Shown: piece by piece, positions 63,459-64,000 of the stretch
How the letters are laid out: each line of letters starts with the position of its first letter
How positions within the stretch are numbered: the stretch's first letter is position 1
Assembly: GCA_004282745.1 (NCBI GenBank)
Contig: SHMT01000004.1
Coordinates: forward strand, 1-64,000
Direction of reading: 5' to 3'
Origin: Candidatus Scalindua sp. SCAELEC01
GTDB taxonomy: Bacteria; Planctomycetota; Brocadiia; Brocadiales; Scalinduaceae
DNA length: 64,000 nt
The notes under the pieces: generated by a model
Told to the model about the DNA's origin: nothing
The model's input: the letters and a program-made list of their open reading frames with translations, nothing else
The model's database searches: none
Position numbers and translations under genes: made by a program

Positions 63459-64000
63459 ATGTTGAAAAAAACAAAGTTGCGATATCTTTTTAGTATTATC
63501 TTTTGCGCAATTATTTTATTGGTGGTCGTGTATCGAATGCCGATAGGGATTTCTCGTTTGTTTGCGGAACCGCTTCATGGGCAAATCATAGTCGACTCGA
63601 ACAATCCTTCCTGGTTAAAATACAATAAGGGTGGAGCATTATTCATGTGTGGACCTGGTGATCCTGAAGGCTTTTTGTATCGAGGAACAATCAATCCGGA
63701 CGGTACTCGCAATGGAGACCAAATGATGCTTATTAACAAGCTTAAGAGCACCGGGGCAAATAGTATTTATCTTATGGCTGTGCGTTCACATGGAGGAGAC
63801 GGAGACCCGTCACAAAATCCTTTTATTGACCATGATCCCCATAAGGGAATTAATATGAAAGTACTTGATCAGTGGGAACAATGGTTTACAGAAATGGACA
63901 ATAGCGGGATAGTAATATTTTTCTTCTTTTATGATGATGGCGCACGGATTTGGAAAAGACGGTTTTGGGATTTTGCCGATTGTATATTAAAAGATGCAGA
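63459..64000 (+). CDS. Exported glycosidase-like protein, 5' part only
   Basis: The gene starts at ATG 63459 after GGCAGG and runs off the window (180 codons visible). A signal anchor (YLFSIIFCAIILLVVVYRM) precedes a barrel-like domain. FMCGPGDPEGFLYRGTINPD, GDQMMLINKLKSTGANSIYL and FIDHDPHKGINMKVLDQWEQ recall glycoside-hydrolase-like proteins (DUF4038-type). The catalytic residues lie beyond the visible part. Confidence 0.55.
   Translation, partial: MLKKTKLRYLFSIIFCAIILLVVVYRMPIGISRLFAEPLHGQIIVDSNNPSWLKYNKGGALFMCGPGDPEGFLYRGTINPDGTRNGDQMMLINKLKSTGANSIYLMAVRSHGGDGDPSQNPFIDHDPHKGINMKVLDQWEQWFTEMDNSGIVIFFFFYDDGARIWKRRFWDFADCILKDA

Overview
The window is about 40% G+C chromosomal DNA from a Gram-negative bacterium. 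LPS heptose genes (rfaE1, rfaE2, waaF), an exosortase with its EpsI partner, a GTP-type PEP carboxykinase, a Na+-pumping oxaloacetate decarboxylase, an Rsm22-type methyltransferase, periplasmic c-heme sensor proteins and large surface proteins together suggest a planctomycete, possibly an anammox-type (Brocadiales) organism. This placement is inferred from gene content; no marker gene proves it.

Layout. 1-8.8 kb is accessory DNA: the tail of a transposase, toxin-antitoxin genes (an orphan Phd-like antitoxin, vapBC, a YgiT-type antitoxin beside a decayed toxin), a few housekeeping genes and many short non-coding mobile repeats. 8.8-20.9 kb, mostly minus strand, is a lipopolysaccharide/polysaccharide block: rfaE1, waaF, a B12-binding radical SAM enzyme, two GT4 glycosyltransferases, a carbamoyltransferase, methyltransferases and a CpsB-type phosphatase. 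21.4-25.8 kb holds three exported proteins: a double PilJ-domain protein, a DUF3365 c-heme protein, and a TPR-PilJ-DUF1566 lipoprotein. 26.9-30.8 kb is oadG-oadA-oadB. 31-43 kb is a mosaic of a SulP transporter, a formylglycine-enzyme-fold protein, hemerythrin, a DUF1566 pseudogene, a collagen-like fibre protein ending in DUF1566, and two tandem integration scars at the initiator tRNA-Met gene. 43.6-50.3 kb carries purD, speD with a thermospermine-synthase-like enzyme, PEP carboxykinase and a PilZ protein. 50.4-64 kb is an exosortase/EpsI pair facing a long plus-strand operon with a glycerol-3-phosphate-dehydrogenase-like flavoprotein, a GT4 enzyme, an epimerase, a hexapeptide acyltransferase, an acyl carrier protein, a ketoacyl reductase-like SDR, an acyl-activating enzyme, LuxE, LuxC and a flippase-like membrane protein.

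At least four families of short inverted-repeat elements (called A, B, C and D here) are scattered through the window. They nest in one another, interrupt a duplicated gene with a TA target duplication, and often supply the stop codon of the neighbouring gene. A transposase tail with a matching terminal repeat lies at the left edge.

The two strongest leads for undescribed biology are: (i) a set of C-type-lectin-fold proteins (three DUF1566 loci and one formylglycine-enzyme-like protein) whose C-terminal ends look like variable regions of a diversity-generating retroelement, although no reverse transcriptase is in the window; and (ii) a LuxC/LuxE fatty-acid-reductase-type operon without luciferase, embedded in an exosortase/glycan locus.
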